64,000 bases of DNA from Agromyces terreus (GTDB taxonomy: Bacteria; Actinomycetota; Actinomycetes; Actinomycetales; Microbacteriaceae). A program made the translations under genes and the position numbers. The stretch spans positions 62,001 to 126,000 of the forward strand of contig NZ_WBIS01000002.1 in NCBI RefSeq assembly GCF_009749465.1, written 5' to 3'. The notes beneath the pieces are model-generated. The model was not told the origin of the DNA. It ran no database searches and saw only the letters and a program-made list of their open reading frames with translations. Shown here in pieces: positions 52,240-60,717 of the stretch; position 1 is the stretch's first letter, and every line of letters begins with the position of its first letter.

Positions 52240-52602
52240 ATGCCCACCACGATGCTGCCCGTCGTCCAGCCCGACTCCGCCGTCTGCTGCACGCCGCTCA
52301 CGAGCGAGGCCATCGAAGCCGACCGCGCCGACGAACTCGCGAAGAAGCTCAAGGCCCTGGCCGATCCGACTCGCCTCCGACTCGTCTCGATGGTCGCGGC
52401 ATCCGAGGGCGCTGAGGCCTGCGTCTGCGACCTCATCGAGCCCGTCGGCCTCAGCCAGCCCACCGTGTCGCACCATCTCAAGATCCTGATGGAGGCGGGC
52501 TTCCTGACGCGCAGCAAGCGCGGCACCTGGGCGTACTACAAGCTCGTCCCCGGTGAGCTCGACCTCCTCTCGCAGCTGCTCGACGCGACCGCCGCGCGCT
52601 GA
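52240..52602 (+). CDS. arsR: ArsR-family metalloregulator
   Basis: A 120-aa SmtB/ArsR repressor with LKALADPTRLRLVSMVA, ACVCDLIEPVGLSQPTVSHHLKIL (helix-turn-helix) and KRGTWAYYKL. Candidate metal ligands are Cys16-Cys17 near the N-terminus (AVCCTPL) and the Cys pair in EACVCDL at the start of the DNA-binding region, the arrangement of As(III)-sensing ArsR types with CxC in helix 4. It is divergent from a Cys-tailed flavoprotein. Confidence 0.88.
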   Translation: MPTTMLPVVQPDSAVCCTPLTSEAIEADRADELAKKLKALADPTRLRLVSMVAASEGAEACVCDLIEPVGLSQPTVSHHLKILMEAGFLTRSKRGTWAYYKLVPGELDLLSQLLDATAAR

Positions 52603-52640
52603 CATCGCCTGCCCGTCGCCTGCCCGTCACCTGCGACGCC

Positions 52641-52652
52641 TAGGCTGGGCGC
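52641..52652 (+). promoter_or_regulatory. -10 of a leaderless promoter (HAD phosphatase)
   Basis: TAGGCT at 52641-52646, 6 nt before the ATG. Confidence 0.55.
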
Positions 52653-53450
52653 ATGGGACGACGCGAAGAGGTCGAGTGCTGGCTGACCGACATGGACGGC
52701 GTGCTCGTGCACGAGAACCATGCGCTGCCCGGCGCCGCCGACCTGCTGCAGCAGTGGGAGGACTCGGGCACGCCCTACCTCGTGCTCACGAACAACTCGA
52801 TCTTCACCGCGCGCGACCTCTCGGCGCGGCTCCGCTCGAGCGGACTCAACGTTCCGGAGGACCGCATCTGGACCTCGGCCCTCGCGACCGCCGACTTCCT
52901 GAAGTCGCAGTTGCCGGGCGGCACGGCGTTCGTCATCGGCGAGGCCGGCATCACGACGGCACTCCACGAGGCCGGGTTCATCATGACCGAGACGAACCCC
53001 GACTACGTCGTCGTCGGCGAGACCCGCAACTACTCGTTCGATGCCATCACGAAGGCGATCCGCCTCATCGGCGACGGGGCCCGCTTCATCGTCACGAACC
53101 CCGATGCCACCGGCCCCTCGAAGGACGGCCCGATGCCGGCGACGGGCGCGATCGCCGCGCTCATCACGAAGGCGACCGGCATGGAGCCCTACGTCGTCGG
53201 CAAGCCGAACCCGATGATGTTCCGCTCGGCGCTCAACAAGATCGGCGCGCACTCCGAGAACACCGCGATGATCGGCGACCGCATGGACACCGACATCGTC
53301 GCGGGCATCGAGGCCGGATTGCACACCATCCTCGTGCTCACGGGCATCAGCGACCAGGCCGAGATCCAGAAGTACCCGTTCCGCCCCGACGAGATCCTCG
53401 ACGGCGTGCACGAGCTGGTGCGCAAGGAGCCGGTCGAGACCGAGCTGTAG
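52653..53450 (+). CDS. HAD-superfamily IIA phosphatase (NagD-like)
   Basis: A 265-aa phosphatase with the HAD motifs WLTDMDGVL (nucleophile Asp and acid/base Asp), LTNNS (motif II), the conserved KPNPMMF (motif III Lys) and IGDRMDTDI (motif IV). Subclass IIA is shown by the cap inserted between motifs II and III. NagD-like enzymes hydrolyse small phosphate esters such as UMP or glycerol phosphates; the substrate is not predictable. Converges with the nucleoside hydrolase gene. Confidence 0.9.
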   Translation: MGRREEVECWLTDMDGVLVHENHALPGAADLLQQWEDSGTPYLVLTNNSIFTARDLSARLRSSGLNVPEDRIWTSALATADFLKSQLPGGTAFVIGEAGITTALHEAGFIMTETNPDYVVVGETRNYSFDAITKAIRLIGDGARFIVTNPDATGPSKDGPMPATGAIAALITKATGMEPYVVGKPNPMMFRSALNKIGAHSENTAMIGDRMDTDIVAGIEAGLHTILVLTGISDQAEIQKYPFRPDEILDGVHELVRKEPVETEL

Positions 53451-53459
53451 CGGCGGGCG

Positions 53460-53486
53460 GCGCCTCGCGGCTACCCCGCGGGGCGC
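53460..53486. terminator. bidirectional hairpin between convergent genes
   Basis: 11-bp stem with one G-U pair (GCGCCTCGCGG with CCGCGGGGCGC) and a 5-nt loop, right after the HAD stop codon and before the nucleoside hydrolase stop. Confidence 0.65.
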
Positions 53487-53488
53487 GA

Positions 53489-54418
53489 TCAGGCCAGGCG
53501 CGCGACCGCGTCGACGACGCCGGCCCAGAACCGATCGACGTCGAGGCCGACGGCGACCCATGCATTCGGCTCGCGGCCGAGCATGCCGTCGAAGTCGACG
53601 CTCGTGGCGCCGAGCGTCTCGGTGCCGGTGAGCTCGACGTCGAGCCGCGTGTGCCGCAGTTCGACGCAGCCGGGGTCCGCCAGCACGGCGACCGCGACCG
53701 GATCGTGCAGCGGCCCGTCGGGCATGCCGAAGACCTCGTCGTTCGTGCGGCAGAAGAACTCCAGCAGCTCGTCGCCGAAGGCGGCGGTACGGGTGCCCGC
53801 GGCGGCGAGCGCGGTGCGCACCGCGGGGGTCACGAGCGCGCGATGCGTCACGTTCAGGCCGACCATCGTGAACCGGACCCCGCTGCCGAGCACGAGCGCG
53901 AGCGCCTCGGGGTCGACGAGCGCGTTGAACTCGGCGTACGGGGTCGCGTTGCCGCGCTCGGTCGAGCCGCCCATCCACACGATCTCTCGGATGCGCGGCG
54001 CGAGGTCGGGGCGGTCGCGCAGCAGGACGGCGACGTTCGTGAGCGGTCCCGTGGCGACGATCGCGACCGGTTCGGATGCCGCCTCGAGCGTGTCGGCCAT
54101 GAGCTCGGTCGCCGAGCGCGGGTCGAGCGGCAGGGCCGGCTCCGGCAGGTCGGGGCCGCCGAGTCCGTTCTCGCCGTGGATCCACTCCGCCGTGACGAGC
54201 TCGCGCGACAGCGGCCCCGCGGCACCCGCCGCGACGGGCACGTCGACGCCCGCGACCGAGAGCACGATGCGCGCGTTGCGGCTCGTGTGCTCGAGCGGCA
54301 CGTTGCCGCCGACGGCGGTGACGGCGAGCAGATCGAGCGCCGGGTGCCCGGCCGCGAGCCAGAGCGCCAGGGCGTCGTCATGACCCGGGTCGCAGTCGAC
54401 GATGATCGGGACGCTCAC
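53489..54418 (-). CDS. inosine/uridine-preferring nucleoside hydrolase
   Basis: Cleaves the N-glycosidic bond of ribonucleosides for base salvage. The 309-aa protein carries the Ca2+-binding DCDPGHDDALAL motif at residues ~8-19, VATGPLTNVAVLL (~125), VWMGGS (~150) and a late His-Asp in LHDPVAVAVLADP (~235) expected for the active site. GTG at 54418 was chosen because it directly precedes the conserved start; an upstream ATG at 54463 would add 15 unsupported residues. Confidence 0.92.
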   Translation of the reverse strand: MSVPIIVDCDPGHDDALALWLAAGHPALDLLAVTAVGGNVPLEHTSRNARIVLSVAGVDVPVAAGAAGPLSRELVTAEWIHGENGLGGPDLPEPALPLDPRSATELMADTLEAASEPVAIVATGPLTNVAVLLRDRPDLAPRIREIVWMGGSTERGNATPYAEFNALVDPEALALVLGSGVRFTMVGLNVTHRALVTPAVRTALAAAGTRTAAFGDELLEFFCRTNDEVFGMPDGPLHDPVAVAVLADPGCVELRHTRLDVELTGTETLGATSVDFDGMLGREPNAWVAVGLDVDRFWAGVVDAVARLA

Positions 54419-54441
54419 GCCGCACCTCGGGGCGTGGTCGG

Positions 54442-54486
54442 GCACGCGGCATCCGCGGCCCATGCGGACGAGCGGATGCCGCGTGC
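54442..54486 (-). terminator. hairpin after the septum-formation-like gene
   Basis: 15-bp perfect stem GCACGCGGCATCCGC/GCGGATGCCGCGTGC (54442-54456, 54472-54486), 15-nt loop, 9 nt past the stop codon. Confidence 0.65.
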
Positions 54487-54494
54487 GCGACGCA

Positions 54495-57230
54495 TCACGC
54501 GGAGGGTCCGGGCCCGGCGAGCGAACCGGTCAGCGGCTCGCCGCCCGAGCGGTTGACGAAGCAGTAGTACGTGCGCTCCCCCGCGGACCACTGCTCTTCG
54601 GTCACGGGATAGCTGCCCTGGACCTGGAGGTCGGGGATGCCCGCGGCCGCCGCGACGTCGACGATGCCCGCCGCGGTGCAGAGCGTGTTCATCTGCGCGC
54701 CGAGCTCGGCCTCGCCCGGGAACGCCGCCGCCTCGTCGCCGGGGAGCGTTCCGCGGTAGACGAGCTGCGCCGCGTGCGCGACGCCGCAGTCGACGACGGT
54801 GTACTCCTCGTCCCAGGCGGAGGTGAACGGGTCGATGCACTCGCCGCCGTAGAGGGTGTCCCACGCGTGCATGCCCATGGGCTGCGGCGCCGTCGGCTCG
54901 ACGACCGGGGCCGACTCGGAGGCGCTCGCGCTCGACGACTGGGACGCCGTGGCATCGGCCGCGCCGCCGCCGGCGAGCTTGGAGCCGAAGAAGAACAGGC
55001 CGACGAGGACGAGCACGGCGACGAGGCCGCCGGCGACCCAGATGAGCGTCTTCACGGTGCGACGGTCGCCGGAGCCCTTGGAGCCGCCCGAGCCGCCGGT
55101 CGGACCCTTGCCCGAGCCGCCGCCGCGCGCACTACCGCTGCCGCCGGATCCACTGCCGCTGCTGCTCCCGCTGCCCCCGAACCCGCCGGAACCGCTGCCG
55201 GTGCCGCGGACCGCGCCTGCGCCGCCCGCGGCCGGGGTCCCGGATGCCGCGCTGAACGCCATGCCCGAACCGTTGCCCGCCGCGAACCCGCCGGCGCTTC
55301 CGGATGCGTACGCGCCCATCGAACCGGCGCCCGCCATCGCGAGCGCGGGAGCGCCGACCATGGCCACCGGACCGGTGGGCTCGAAGAGCGAGGCGAACGG
55401 GTCGTCGTCGTGGTCGCGGTCGTTCGAGGCGGACCACTGGTCGCTCGAGGCGGGCCACTGGCCGGCCTGGGGCATCCGCTCGGTGAAGAGCTCGGCGGTC
55501 GGCTGCGCGAACGGCGCGGTCGGCTCATCGAGGGAGACGTCGCCGAAGGGATCGCTCTCGACGGCTGCGGTCGCGAACGGGCCGTGCTCGTCTTCGGCGG
55601 CGACGACCGGGAGGAGCTGCGTGCGTGGGGACGGCTCGTCGGCGGCGTCGGACGGGTCGAGCGGAGCGTCCTGACCCGCGCCGAGGGCTGCCGGAGCGGC
55701 GGAGGCCGTGAGCGCGGCGAGCACCGAGCCGACGGGAGCGTCGGCGCGCGGGTCTTCGGCCATGGGGTCGGGCGAGATGGCCCACTCGTAGACGGGCTCC
55801 TCCGGCTCGTCGGCCGGCTCGGACGGTTCGGCGAGCGCGTCGTGCGGCACGGCGGACCATGCCCGCGCGTTCTGCGTGTACCGGGGTGCGTCCTCGGCTT
55901 CGGTGCCCCAGGGGTCGTCTGCGGGATCGGAGAAGGAGAGACCGAGGTCGGCCAGCCCGTCGTCGGGCCGATGCGCCGGATCGGCGTCGGCGGGCACCGG
56001 AGCGACGGCCGGAGGCGCCGGGGCGAACGCCGCGGGCTGAGGGGCGGGTGCGGGCGCGGGCATCGTGATCGAGGTCGGATGCTCTGGCGCCGCCGCCTCG
56101 GGGAGGCGCGGTCCGCCGAGCGCCGCGAGCAGGTCGTCGACCGGTTCGACGCGCTGCGCGACCGGAGGCTGCGGCGGGGACGCCGCGGCGAACGCGGGAA
56201 ACGGCGTGCGCGGCGCGACCGGCGCGGGCTCGGGGGCGCTCGCGGCGCTCGCGGCGCTCGCGGCGCTCGCGGCGCTCGCGCCACTGGCTTCGCTCGGCTC
56301 GGGGCCCTCGTCGACGCCTTGGCTCGCGACCTGCTGCTCGAGCGCCTTGCGTTCGCGACGCGTCAGCTCGGGAGCCGCCGCCGCGGGGGCGGGCGCCGGA
56401 TCGGGTTCTTGCAGCGCCGACCAGAGATCTGCGCCGAAGTCCGTCGACGGCGGAGTGACCGGGGTGAACGATCTGCGGGCCACGGGCGGCGGCGCGAACC
56501 CGGCGAACGGGTCGACGTCGTCGGGCTCGGACGGCGGAAGCAGCGGTGCCGGCTCGAACGCCTGCGGCGCCGGTGCGACGGGCTCGGGCGCCTGCGGCGC
56601 GGGCTCGACCGACGGCGCCTGCCAGGCCGGAGCCGCGGCCTCGGGCTGGGAGAGACGCCGGAACGCATCGCGCAGCGCGTCTTCGGACCTCGGCGGTGCG
56701 GCCGCGGCCTGCGTCTCGCCCCAGGTCAGCGCGAACGGCGCGGTCGGCGTGGCCGGACCGGGAACGGTCGGCGCGGCCGGAACAACCGGCGCGGCCGGAA
56801 CGGTCGGCGCGGCCGGACCCGCGGCGGCCGACGTGCTGCGGCCCACCGGGGGTTCCACGGTCAGCGGCGGCGTCGGGCGCATCGGCGGCTGCGGCGTCAC
56901 CACGGGAAGCGCGCTGGTCTGCGTCGACTCCCAGGGCTGGTGCGACCGCGGCTGAACCGGGGGCGTCGGCGGGGCGGATGCGGCCGGCGCGGCCGGCGCG
57001 GGAGCCTCGGCGAGGGAGAACCAGTCGAGCGACTCCTCGCTGCGGGCGGCACGGCGCCCCTGCGGCGGGGCCGCGGCGGGCGGCGCCGCGGCGGGCGGTG
57101 CGTACGAGGGCGTGGCAGGCGGAGTCGGCTGGGCCTGCTGGAGGGGTTGCGTCGGCGTCGGGGAGTCCCCGGCGGCGAGCTGCGCCAACAGCCAGTCGGC
57201 GTCGTCGCCGCCCAGTCGGTCCGCCGTCAT
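54495..57230 (-). CDS. Pro/Ala-rich membrane protein with C-terminal septum-formation-like domain
   Basis: A 911-aa protein: a very long cytoplasmic part (~1-735) rich in Pro, Ala, Asp and Glu with short WFSLAEA, DPFAGFA, DLWSAL and DPWGTE islands; a Gly/Ser-rich linker (~640-730); one membrane helix (VKTLIWVAGGLVAVLVLVGL, ~738-757); and an extracellular ~150-residue domain with four Cys (GGECIDPF, VVDCGVAHAAQLVYRG, NTLC, YYCFVNR), matching the actinobacterial Septum formation domain. The ATG overlaps the last base of the pyrE stop (TGATG), so it is translationally coupled to pyrE. The role in division is inferred from the domain name only. Confidence 0.72.
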   Translation of the reverse strand: MTADRLGGDDADWLLAQLAAGDSPTPTQPLQQAQPTPPATPSYAPPAAAPPAAAPPQGRRAARSEESLDWFSLAEAPAPAAPAASAPPTPPVQPRSHQPWESTQTSALPVVTPQPPMRPTPPLTVEPPVGRSTSAAAGPAAPTVPAAPVVPAAPTVPGPATPTAPFALTWGETQAAAAPPRSEDALRDAFRRLSQPEAAAPAWQAPSVEPAPQAPEPVAPAPQAFEPAPLLPPSEPDDVDPFAGFAPPPVARRSFTPVTPPSTDFGADLWSALQEPDPAPAPAAAAPELTRRERKALEQQVASQGVDEGPEPSEASGASAASAASAASAASAPEPAPVAPRTPFPAFAAASPPQPPVAQRVEPVDDLLAALGGPRLPEAAAPEHPTSITMPAPAPAPQPAAFAPAPPAVAPVPADADPAHRPDDGLADLGLSFSDPADDPWGTEAEDAPRYTQNARAWSAVPHDALAEPSEPADEPEEPVYEWAISPDPMAEDPRADAPVGSVLAALTASAAPAALGAGQDAPLDPSDAADEPSPRTQLLPVVAAEDEHGPFATAAVESDPFGDVSLDEPTAPFAQPTAELFTERMPQAGQWPASSDQWSASNDRDHDDDPFASLFEPTGPVAMVGAPALAMAGAGSMGAYASGSAGGFAAGNGSGMAFSAASGTPAAGGAGAVRGTGSGSGGFGGSGSSSGSGSGGSGSARGGGSGKGPTGGSGGSKGSGDRRTVKTLIWVAGGLVAVLVLVGLFFFGSKLAGGGAADATASQSSSASASESAPVVEPTAPQPMGMHAWDTLYGGECIDPFTSAWDEEYTVVDCGVAHAAQLVYRGTLPGDEAAAFPGEAELGAQMNTLCTAAGIVDVAAAAGIPDLQVQGSYPVTEEQWSAGERTYYCFVNRSGGEPLTGSLAGPGPSA

Positions 57231-57799
57231 CAGGCCAGACCCAGGTCGTCCAGGTCGATGGCCGCGAGGTAGTCGACTCCCGCGGCCTCGATGACCTCTC
57301 GCGCCCCGGTCGCCCGGTCGACGACCACCGCGACGGCGACGACCTCGGCGCCCACCTTGCGCAGCGCCTCGATGGCCTTCAGGGGCGACCCGCCCGTGGT
57401 CGACGTGTCTTCGAGCACGATGACGCGCTTGCCCTCGAGGTCGGGGCCCTCGACCTGCCGGCCGCGGCCGTGGTCCTTCGGCTCCTTGCGCACGACGAAG
57501 GCGTCGTAGGCGAGCCCCCGTGCGGCGCCCTGGTGCAGGATCGCCGAGGCGATCGGGTCGGCGCCCATCGTGAGGCCGCCGACGGCCGCGATGTCGGGCA
57601 CGTCGGCGATGAGGTCGAGCATGACCTGGCCGATGAGGGGAGCGACCCGGTGGTCGAGGCTCACCTTGCGGAGGTCGACGTAGTAGGTCGCCTTCTTGCC
57701 GCTGGTGAGCGTGAAGTCGCCGTGGAACACCGCGTCGGCCGAGATGAAGTCGATGAGTCGCCGGCGCACGTCTGCGCGGTCGAGGTCTGGGAGCGTCAC
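57230..57799 (-). CDS. pyrE: orotate phosphoribosyltransferase
   Basis: Transfers the phosphoribosyl group of PRPP to orotate in UMP synthesis. The 189-aa protein has the PRPP motif VIVLEDTSTTGGSP (~125-138), the TSGKKATYYVDLRK start region and the KEPKDHGRG loop with catalytic Lys. Full length. The GTG start is leaderless behind TAGAGT. The stop codon overlaps the ATG of the septum-formation-like gene. Confidence 0.96.
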   Translation of the reverse strand: MTLPDLDRADVRRRLIDFISADAVFHGDFTLTSGKKATYYVDLRKVSLDHRVAPLIGQVMLDLIADVPDIAAVGGLTMGADPIASAILHQGAARGLAYDAFVVRKEPKDHGRGRQVEGPDLEGKRVIVLEDTSTTGGSPLKAIEALRKVGAEVVAVAVVVDRATGAREVIEAAGVDYLAAIDLDDLGLA

Positions 57800-57811
57800 C
57801 CGAACACTCTA
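57800..57811 (-). promoter_or_regulatory. -10 of a leaderless promoter (pyrE)
   Basis: TAGAGT on the minus strand (57811-57806), 6 nt before the GTG. Confidence 0.55.
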
Positions 57812-57844
57812 CGACGCGCCGGGCTGGGAGGAAGGTGCGGATTC

Positions 57845-59245
57845 TCAGGCGGTGTCGCGCGGGGCCGGCTGCACCGCGGCATCCGCTCGTCGTTCCCGGT
57901 GTCGGCCGCCCCAGAACGAACGCGGGGTTCCGGGGAGGATCCTCGCCCAGAACGGCGGCTCGTCGACCTCGGCGAGCGCGGCCGGGACGTCGATGTGGAA
58001 CTGCGCGATCTCCTCGGCCCCGTGGTGCACCACGCGGTAGAGGGCCGTGCCGATGAGCACGCCGAGCGCGATCGACATGACCGAGGTGAGCGCCGACGCG
58101 AAGTTCTCGAGGCCGGCGCCGGTGCCGACGGCCTCGGTGAGCCCGACGAGGCCCGCCGCCCCCGGCACGAGCAGCCAGAAGGCGGGGAGGAAGGTCAGCT
58201 GCGACGGTGCGCCGTTGCGCAGGGTGGCGATCCAGAGCACGACCGGGGTCATCGCGAGCGCGCCGACGAATCCGCTCACCGTCTGGCTGACCAGCAGCGC
58301 GCCGACCGTCTGCCCGGTGTAGGCGACGAGCAGCGCGATCAGCACCCAGCCGAAGGTCGACGGTGGCGCCGAGAAGTGCAGGTAGTTGCCGATCGCGAAG
58401 AGGAGGATGCCGACCGCGGGCACCCACCAGGGCAGGAGGTCGGATGCCTCGAGCGGCACGTAGCTCGTCTCGTCGACGCCGACGACGGTTCCGGCGGCGA
58501 GGATACCGAAGGAGAGGAGCGAGAGCTGGACGAGCCCGAACACGAGACGCGAGGCGCCGGAGACCATCTGCCCGGCCGCAAGCTCGACGGTCGCGGTCGT
58601 CAGCGCGCCGCCCGGGAGGAACGTCGCGAGCGGGGCGATGAGGAGCCTGATCGGATCGCCGATCTCGATGTACGGCGCGAGCAGGAACACCGCGACGGCG
58701 CAGACGAAGGCCGCGAACACCGGGAAGACGAGCTGGAGGGTCGGCGATCGCACGAGCTTCAGCAGGCCGATGAGGGCTCCGAGCGCGAACGCGACGATCG
58801 CTCCCTGCCAGGTGGGCGCGAGCAGCAGCGCGAGGCCCGTGGTGAGCACGGCGTGCCCGAACACCCGGAGCGCCCACGAGTAGCGCTGGCGCATGGCGCC
58901 GATCTCGTTGAGCCTCACGATGCCGTCGCGGGGCGCGATGCCCGCGCGCTTGGCCTGCTCGATGAGGCGGTAGAGGGCGGCGATCTGGTCGAAGCGGAAC
59001 GTGGTGTTCACCGCGGATCGGATGGCGACGCGGCCCTGGTCGGGGTCGCCGGTCTCGATGAGGATGACGGTCGGCAGGACGACGATGTCTGGGTCCTCGT
59101 CGCCGTAGGCGCGGGAGACGGTCTGGAGGGTCTCGGAGATGCGGTCGACGGACTCCGAGGCGGCGTTCATGCCCTCGGCGAGCCCGAGGAGGAACCGGCG
59201 GAGCACGTCGCTTTCGGCGGCGACGATCTTCGCTTCGTTCCCCAT
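57845..59245 (-). CDS. ThrE-family threonine/serine exporter
   Basis: A 466-aa fusion of the two ThrE halves: an N-terminal soluble part with FLLGLAEGMNAASESVDRISETLQ (DUF1212) leading into about five helices, then the second half (DUF3815) of about five more. The length is typical of actinobacterial ThrE. It should export threonine/serine by proton antiport, though related proteins take other dicarboxylates or amino acids. A 16-nt palindrome GGCTCGACGTCGAGCC (59271-59286) lies upstream, next to a possible TACTGT -10 (59292-59287); the start codon has no obvious ribosome binding site. Confidence 0.85.
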   Translation of the reverse strand: MGNEAKIVAAESDVLRRFLLGLAEGMNAASESVDRISETLQTVSRAYGDEDPDIVVLPTVILIETGDPDQGRVAIRSAVNTTFRFDQIAALYRLIEQAKRAGIAPRDGIVRLNEIGAMRQRYSWALRVFGHAVLTTGLALLLAPTWQGAIVAFALGALIGLLKLVRSPTLQLVFPVFAAFVCAVAVFLLAPYIEIGDPIRLLIAPLATFLPGGALTTATVELAAGQMVSGASRLVFGLVQLSLLSFGILAAGTVVGVDETSYVPLEASDLLPWWVPAVGILLFAIGNYLHFSAPPSTFGWVLIALLVAYTGQTVGALLVSQTVSGFVGALAMTPVVLWIATLRNGAPSQLTFLPAFWLLVPGAAGLVGLTEAVGTGAGLENFASALTSVMSIALGVLIGTALYRVVHHGAEEIAQFHIDVPAALAEVDEPPFWARILPGTPRSFWGGRHRERRADAAVQPAPRDTA

Positions 59246-59270
59246 GGGAGCACCATCCGTTCCCGTGCGC

Positions 59271-59286
59271 GGCTCGACGTCGAGCC
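59271..59286 (-). promoter_or_regulatory. palindrome in the ThrE promoter region
   Basis: GGCTCGACGTCGAGCC, just downstream of the candidate -10 TACTGT; it may be an operator or a leader hairpin. Confidence 0.35.
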
Positions 59287-59313
59287 CACAGTAACGGCGA
59301 CGGGGGAAGGCGA

Positions 59314-59351
59314 AGGGCCGCCCGGCGGAGTGTCCCTCTCCGCGGGCGGCC
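59314..59351 (-). terminator. hairpin after the 39-aa gene
   Basis: 15-bp stem with one bulged G (GGGCCGCCCG...CGGGCGGCCC), 31 nt past the stop codon of the small membrane peptide gene. Confidence 0.6.
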
Positions 59352-59382
59352 CTGAGCCCGGCCGAGCCGGGCGATCGCGCGA

Positions 59383-59502
59383 CTAGATGCTGCGCGCGAA
59401 GCTCTGCCGCGGCTGGCGACGGTAGCCGTCGCGAGCGGTGAGCACGAACGTGCCGACGAGTCCGGCGACGGATGCGGCGATGACGAGGATGAGCGTGGCC
59501 AT
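59383..59502 (-). CDS. 39-residue single-pass membrane peptide
   Basis: ATG at 59502 with GAAGGAG 6 nt upstream; the product is one hydrophobic segment (TLILVIAASVAGLVGTFVL) plus a basic tail (RDGYRRQPRQSFARSI). It is divergent from a LysR-type gene, with about 140 bp between them holding a palindrome, and has its own terminator; those signals make it a credible gene despite its size. Function unknown. Confidence 0.6.
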   Translation of the reverse strand: MATLILVIAASVAGLVGTFVLTARDGYRRQPRQSFARSI

Positions 59503-59614
59503 GATGGCTCCTTCACGAAAGATGATTGGCGGCGACCGAACGGATGATGCGCCATTGCATGCCTTCGATACCTCCATGATCCTCCTCGAAACCGTTCAGC
59601 ACAAGCTCACGGAA

Positions 59615-59643
59615 CTACACTGATCATGTAGCTTGGCTACATG
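59615..59643 (+). promoter_or_regulatory. LysR operator overlapping its own start codon
   Basis: CATGTAGC-TTG-GCTACATG (59625-59632, 59636-59643) includes the LysR ATG, and an overlapping CTACA-N7-TGTAG (59615-59631) lies beside it. The -10 TAGCTT (59629-59634) is inside, 6 nt before the ATG. Confidence 0.65.
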
Positions 59644-60582
59644 GATGTGTACCGGCTCGACCTCCTCAGGGAACTCTCCGAACGCGGCAGCGTCACCGCC
59701 GTCGCCGAGGCGACCGGGCGCACGCCCTCCGCCGTCTCGCAACAGCTCAAGGTGCTCGAACGCGAGGCGGGCATGCCCCTGACCGAACGCAGCGGGCGCG
59801 GCCTCGTGCTCACCAGCGCGGGGCACGCGCTCGCGCGCAGCGCGGCCGAGGTCGCCGTCGCCCTCGAGCGCGCGACCGCGCTCTGGGACGAGTTCCGCAA
59901 CCACCCGAGCGGCGAGGTCCGGCTCGTCACGTTCCCGACCGTCGGCGCGACGCTCCTGCCCGGCGTGCTCGCCGACCTCTCCCAGGTCGCCGGGCTCGTC
60001 GTGCACTGCACCGACCTCGACCCCGACCTGGCGGGTTTCGCCGACCTCACCTCCGAGTACGACATCGTCCTCGCGCACACGATGCCGGGGGTGCTGCCGT
60101 GGGGCGGGCGCGGCCTCACCGTGGTGCCCCTGCTCACCGAACCCCTCGACGTCGGCGTTCCGACGGGCCACCGGCTGGCCGGGCGTGCGAGCGTGACGAG
60201 CACCGACCTCGTCGACGAGACCTGGCTCGGCGTCCCGCCCGGATTCCCCTTCGAGCGCATCCTCCACGCGATCGAGGAGCAGGGCGGCAAGCGCGTCCGG
60301 ATCGCCCAGCGCTTCAGCGACATGCGCATCATCGAGGCGTTCATCGCCGCCGGGCAGGGCGTCGCGTTCGTGCCCCGGTACACCTCGGGCACGGTCGGGT
60401 CCGACGTCGTGCTGAAGCCGATCCGCGGCGTGACCGCCATGCGCGAGATCGTCGCCCTCGTGCGCCCCGACGTCGCCGAACGGCTCGCCGTGCGCACCGT
60501 GCTCGACGTGCTCGTGACGCGGGCGTCGCGCCTCGAGCAGGCGCACGCCCACCCGTCGAGGGGAACGGGCGCCGGCAGCTGA
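59641..60582 (+). CDS. LysR-family transcriptional regulator
   Basis: A 313-aa regulator with an N-terminal winged helix (LDLLRELSERGSVTAVAEAT, TPSAVSQQLKVLEREAG) and a LysR substrate-binding domain (~90-300). It lies divergent from a 39-aa membrane peptide gene and upstream of an arylsulfatase gene on the same strand; which it controls is unclear. A palindrome that includes its start codon suggests strong autoregulation. Effector unknown. Confidence 0.9.
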   Translation: MDVYRLDLLRELSERGSVTAVAEATGRTPSAVSQQLKVLEREAGMPLTERSGRGLVLTSAGHALARSAAEVAVALERATALWDEFRNHPSGEVRLVTFPTVGATLLPGVLADLSQVAGLVVHCTDLDPDLAGFADLTSEYDIVLAHTMPGVLPWGGRGLTVVPLLTEPLDVGVPTGHRLAGRASVTSTDLVDETWLGVPPGFPFERILHAIEEQGGKRVRIAQRFSDMRIIEAFIAAGQGVAFVPRYTSGTVGSDVVLKPIRGVTAMREIVALVRPDVAERLAVRTVLDVLVTRASRLEQAHAHPSRGTGAGS

Positions 60583-60717
60583 AACGCCGTGGCGCGGCAT
60601 CCGCCTCGATGCCATACTGGCCCTGCTGGAACCCTCGAACCCGTTCCCCCACCGACCGAGGGTTCAGCGCGACGAGTCGCGGCTCCGGTCCGCGGCCGGC
60701 ACACAGAGGGGAACTCG

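Noticed and set aside
54495..59555. Single 1686-aa minus-strand frame spanning the septum-like gene, pyrE and thrE regions
   Set aside because: pyrE and ThrE are clearly encoded in other frames across 57230-59245, so only the part below 57230 is real.
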